Assembly (NCBI GenBank): GCA_937889595.1
Contig: CALAOR010000064.1
Span: 1-64,000 of the forward strand
Source: an uncultured bacterium
Lineage (GTDB): Bacteria > Oederibacteriota > PGYV01 > Palsa-1178
DNA length: 64,000 bases
Reading direction: 5' to 3'
Shown here: one piece after another, positions 61,056-64,000 of the stretch
How positions within the stretch are numbered: position 1 is the first letter of the stretch
Layout: each line of letters starts with the position of its first letter
Notes under the pieces: generated by a model
Databases searched by the model: none
What the model was told of the DNA's origin: nothing
The model's input: the letters and a program-made list of their open reading frames with translations, nothing else
Translations under genes and position numbers: made by a program

Positions 61056-62288
61056 ATGAGAAAATTTGGTTTAATAATTATTCTTGCGTTCGCGCTTGGC
61101 GCCGGGCTTTTTGCGGCCGGTGATTATGGCGCGCCCGGCGAGTTTTTAAGCTGGGGGGCCGGAGCTAGGTCCATGGGATTGGGCAGGGCTTTCACGGGTC
61201 TTTCTGACGACCCGTCAGCTGTGGTTTATAACCCGGCAGGTTTGGCGCAGCAGAACCCGCTGCAGATTACCCTGGAGCACGTTGTATTGTTTTATGACAC
61301 CATGTATGATTTTGCGGCTGTCACATATCCTGTATCGGGAATAGGCACTTTTGCGGCTTCTTATATAAGGCTCGGTTCCACGGGGTACGATTCAAGGAAT
61401 TCACAGTGGGCCACATTAGGCACATTTGGGATCACGGACCAGGCTTTCCTGCTGTCATACGCCAGGGATTTTACAAACTGGTTTGCCGCCGGATTTAACG
61501 TCAAACTGATAAGCGAGTCGGTTTTCGACAAGAACGCTTTTGGATACGGCGCGGATATTGGCGCGATGTTCACGCCCAATCAAATAATAAATATAGGCCT
61601 GTCTTTGATAAACATCATACCGCCTTCCCTGAGGCTGGACCAGACGGCGGAAGCTTTTCCCATAACCTTGAAATTCGGCATGGCGTTTAAGTTCTTCGGG
61701 GACAGGGTCATACCCCTTTTTGACATAGAAAAATCTTTTTCCAATAAGGATATGAAATTCAGGCTCGGACTTGAAGCCTATCCCATACAGGACCTCGCTT
61801 TAAGGGTGGGGCTTGATGAAACAGAACTGACCTTTGGCGCAGGTTATTTTATAAAGCCGGTCAGGATAGATTATTCAATATCATCACAGGTGCTGGGCCT
61901 GACGCACCGCGCGTCCATAACCATGGCTTTCGGCGGCTTTGACATAAACTTGAAAGCGGATCCGTCGATATTCTCGCCGGTGGGCATAAGGAAGAATACG
62001 ACCATATCCATATATGCGGTAACCAAGTACCAGATAAGCGAATGGGAACTCAACGTGATGAACGAAGACGGCGACGCTGTCAGGACATACAGCGGCGACG
62101 ATAATCCGCCCGCGACCATAATATGGAACGGAAAGGACGACAGGGGACTGCCTGTGGCCGACGGTGAATACAAACTTGTCATGAAAGTCAAGGACAAGAA
62201 CGGCAGGAACATAGAATCGGGAAAAGAGTCGGTCAAGGTTTCAAGTTCCATACCGCTGCAGCCTGGCGCCGTTAAACTCGAAGAATAA
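61056..62288 (+). CDS. PorV/PorQ-like outer-membrane protein with FlgD-like C-terminal domain
   Basis: The 410-residue protein has a signal peptide (to about residue 21). The motif GARSMGLGRAFTGLSDDPSA then VVYNPAGLAQ is the start of the PorV/UPF0164 beta-barrel family; the barrel spans about 25-310. The last 85 residues (ISEWELNVMNEDGDAVRTY, TIIWNGKDDRGLPVADGEY) form a FlgD-like Ig domain, an unusual addition to a PorV barrel. PorV is the shuttle of the type IX secretion system, so an export role for the adjacent giant protein is plausible but no other T9SS gene is seen. CGGAGG precedes the ATG. Confidence 0.83.
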   Translation: MRKFGLIIILAFALGAGLFAAGDYGAPGEFLSWGAGARSMGLGRAFTGLSDDPSAVVYNPAGLAQQNPLQITLEHVVLFYDTMYDFAAVTYPVSGIGTFAASYIRLGSTGYDSRNSQWATLGTFGITDQAFLLSYARDFTNWFAAGFNVKLISESVFDKNAFGYGADIGAMFTPNQIINIGLSLINIIPPSLRLDQTAEAFPITLKFGMAFKFFGDRVIPLFDIEKSFSNKDMKFRLGLEAYPIQDLALRVGLDETELTFGAGYFIKPVRIDYSISSQVLGLTHRASITMAFGGFDINLKADPSIFSPVGIRKNTTISIYAVTKYQISEWELNVMNEDGDAVRTYSGDDNPPATIIWNGKDDRGLPVADGEYKLVMKVKDKNGRNIESGKESVKVSSSIPLQPGAVKLEE

Positions 62289-62315
62289 ATATAAAAAAAG
62301 GTGAGGAAAAAGAAA

Positions 62316-64000
62316 TGACAAAAAAAATCACGTTTATAGTTGTGTTTGCATCTTTTCTTGCGGGCTTCGCGGCCATGCCGGCCGCGATTCAGGCTGAAGA
62401 CAACGACAAGGAGATGCAGAAAAACTGGACACTCGCTTTGGATTCCGTAAAAACAGCGCCGGCTGACCAGGCGACCTTTGACAAACTTGACAGTTTTGCC
62501 GCCAGATGGAAGGATTCAAACAGGCTTGATGCCGCCAAAGCCGTATATTTGAAGGGAATGCTGCAGAACAAGGCCGGAAAATATAATGCGGCGTATGGTA
62601 CTTTTAAAGGGCTTGTTGAACAGTATGAAAATTCGCCTTATTCGGACAGCGCAAACTATAAAATGGGCGAGGACCTGTATAATACGGGCAAGTACACCGA
62701 CGCCCTGGACGAGTGGAGCAAATACCGTTTTAAGTATTCAAACAGCCTTTATATCATGGAAGCGGTTTACGGGATAAGCCTTTCAAATCTTAATGTAAAG
62801 GAATTCAAGAAAGCCGACAGGGAACTCAACGATTTCCTTGCCAAGTATCCTTATTATGCCAATGACGATGACGTAAAATTCATAGGCGGCCTTATAGCCT
62901 ACTACCTGGGCAGGTATGTTGAAGCCGCAGACAGGCTCAAAACGCTCAAGACAGACGCCGCTTATTACTACCTCGGGCACAGCCTTTTAAAAGAATCAAA
63001 ATATCTTGACGCCTCCGAAGCCTTCAAACAGGTAAGCGAGGGTGATGGCGCCAAAAAAAGTAAATATCTTGAAAGCGCTCTTTACAATAAAGCGGAGGCT
63101 TTTTACAAGGGCGAAAATTATCCCGTGGCAGCCGATGATTACCTTAATTTTATAAACTTGTTCCCTGCGAGCAATCTTGAGCCTTACGCGGTATATAAAA
63201 GGGGCTCCGCCATGTATAAGGACAAAAAATACGACGCGGCCGCGGCCGTGTTCAGGCAGGTTATTGACTCCAGCGGCGACAAAAGGGTAAAAGCTTACGC
63301 GCAGTATCTCATCGGGGAGTGCCTGCTGAAAGCGAACAAGTTTGACCTGGCGCTTGCCGCATATGAAAAAGTGACGGCAAATTACCCGGATGTTTACGAT
63401 GCTTACGCTTCAGCCCTTGTAAAAGCGGGTTGGTGCTATGTTTCACAGTCTAAATACGACAAAGCCGAGGAAGTGCTCAGGTCATTTACGGAGAAATTTA
63501 CAACGCACGACAGCCTGCCCCTGGGCTACTATCTTCTCGGTAATTCATATTACAGCCAGAAAAAGTACGGCGCCGCGGTTGAAGCTTACAAGTTCATCCT
63601 TGATAAATTCAAGTACAGCGATCTGACCGAGGCCGCGAACCTCATGGTTGAACTTTGTTATTTCAACCAGGGTCAGTTTGCCATATTGACCAGCGAATCC
63701 TCGGTTACCCTCGGGATCTTATCGGATAAGTTCCAGACCCCAAAGACCAATATAAGGGCCAGGTCATACTATTACCTGGGTACTGCGTACATGAAGAGCG
63801 GGATGTTCGGCCTTGCAGCGAAATCGTTCCAGGAAATAGTTGACAATTATTATGACAGCGATATTACAACCGAATCACGCGCCAACCTGGCATGGTGCTT
63901 TTACGAGGTTGATAATTTCCGCGGCGCAAGGACCATGGCAAAGGATGTCGTATCGACCGCATCGGCATCGCCTGACGTGAAAAAAGCGTGCGAGATACTT
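62316..64000 (+). CDS. Periplasmic TPR-repeat protein, cut off by the window end
   Basis: This ORF is missing from the ORF track because it has no stop before 64000. From the ATG at 62316, behind GGTGAGG, 561 codons remain open. A signal peptide (TFIVVFASFLAGFAAMPAAIQA) is followed by many tetratricopeptide-type helix pairs, with units such as YNAAYGTFKGLVEQYENSPYSD, quoted by sense only (GLVEQYENSPYSD), and AYEKVTANYPDVYDAYASAL. This YbgF/BamD-like spacing of 36-37 residues suggests protein-protein contacts in the envelope. It starts 27 bp after the PorV-like gene, so it is likely part of the same operon. Confidence 0.88.

Noticed and set aside
62586-62777. 63-residue ORF in the TPR region
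   Set aside because: It is an out-of-frame shadow of the longer TPR reading frame that starts at 62316 and runs off the window.

Overview
The window looks like a chromosomal segment of an uncultured Gram-negative bacterium. Lipid A and Kdo genes (lpxB, waaA, lpxK, heptosyltransferase-like genes) show an LPS-type outer membrane. The mix of FlgD-like C-terminal domains, a PorV-like outer-membrane protein, NHL-repeat proteins with Thr/Pro linkers, many PMT-type membrane proteins and a pyruvoyl-dependent arginine decarboxylase resembles candidate-phylum genomes such as Goldbacteria or their relatives. That placement is inference only. Most genes lie on the + strand; the clear exceptions are a DUF1540 gene and a GH26 gene.

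Layout. 1-3 kb: a GT39 membrane glycosyltransferase with a C-terminal PA14 domain sits between perfect 77-bp inverted repeats, with a 104-nt foldback on its left and a terminator-like repeat on its right. 3-9 kb: DUF1540 protein, secreted hypothetical plus aldehyde dehydrogenase, then a MarR-HlyD-MFS efflux operon and a lone receiver protein. 9-15 kb: lipoprotein, 1340-residue NHL protein, CDF-like transporter. 15-25 kb: one tight operon GGDEF-truA-polA-coaE-HDOD-HD-GYP-GGDEF-GGDEF mixing housekeeping and cyclic-di-GMP signalling. 25-29 kb: ECF sigma factor, single-pass membrane protein with an outside carbohydrate-binding-like domain, and a secreted modular glycoside hydrolase, which together look like a polysaccharide-sensing regulon. 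29-36 kb: polyamine operon (arginine decarboxylase, spermidine synthase, agmatinase) running into YfhO-like and DUF2723 membrane proteins. 36-46 kb: hflX from a near-leaderless promoter, then oxidoreductase-lpxB-waaA-lpxK-GT9-GT9-(GT2/GT9 fusion), nearly all overlapping. 46-49 kb: convergent GH26-CBM9 protein, elongator tRNA-Met, tilS. 49-55 kb: ketoacyl synthase, methyltransferase, membrane histidine kinase, RHH protein, receiver-kinase hybrid. 55-64 kb: 1842-residue Ig-like surface protein, PorV-like protein with FlgD-like tail, and a TPR protein cut by the window end.

The intergenic DNA is as interesting as the genes. It holds two foldback elements of identical geometry (42-nt arms, 20-nt loop) whose loop-proximal and terminal sequences are conserved while the arm middles differ completely yet stay self-complementary. 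It also holds a 39-nt dispersed repeat, a 59-nt terminator-like repeat, and a 210-bp element with 20-bp terminal inverted repeats that contains one foldback and one terminator repeat. The strongest candidates for an undescribed system are this foldback family and the sigma / carbohydrate-sensor / hydrolase locus.
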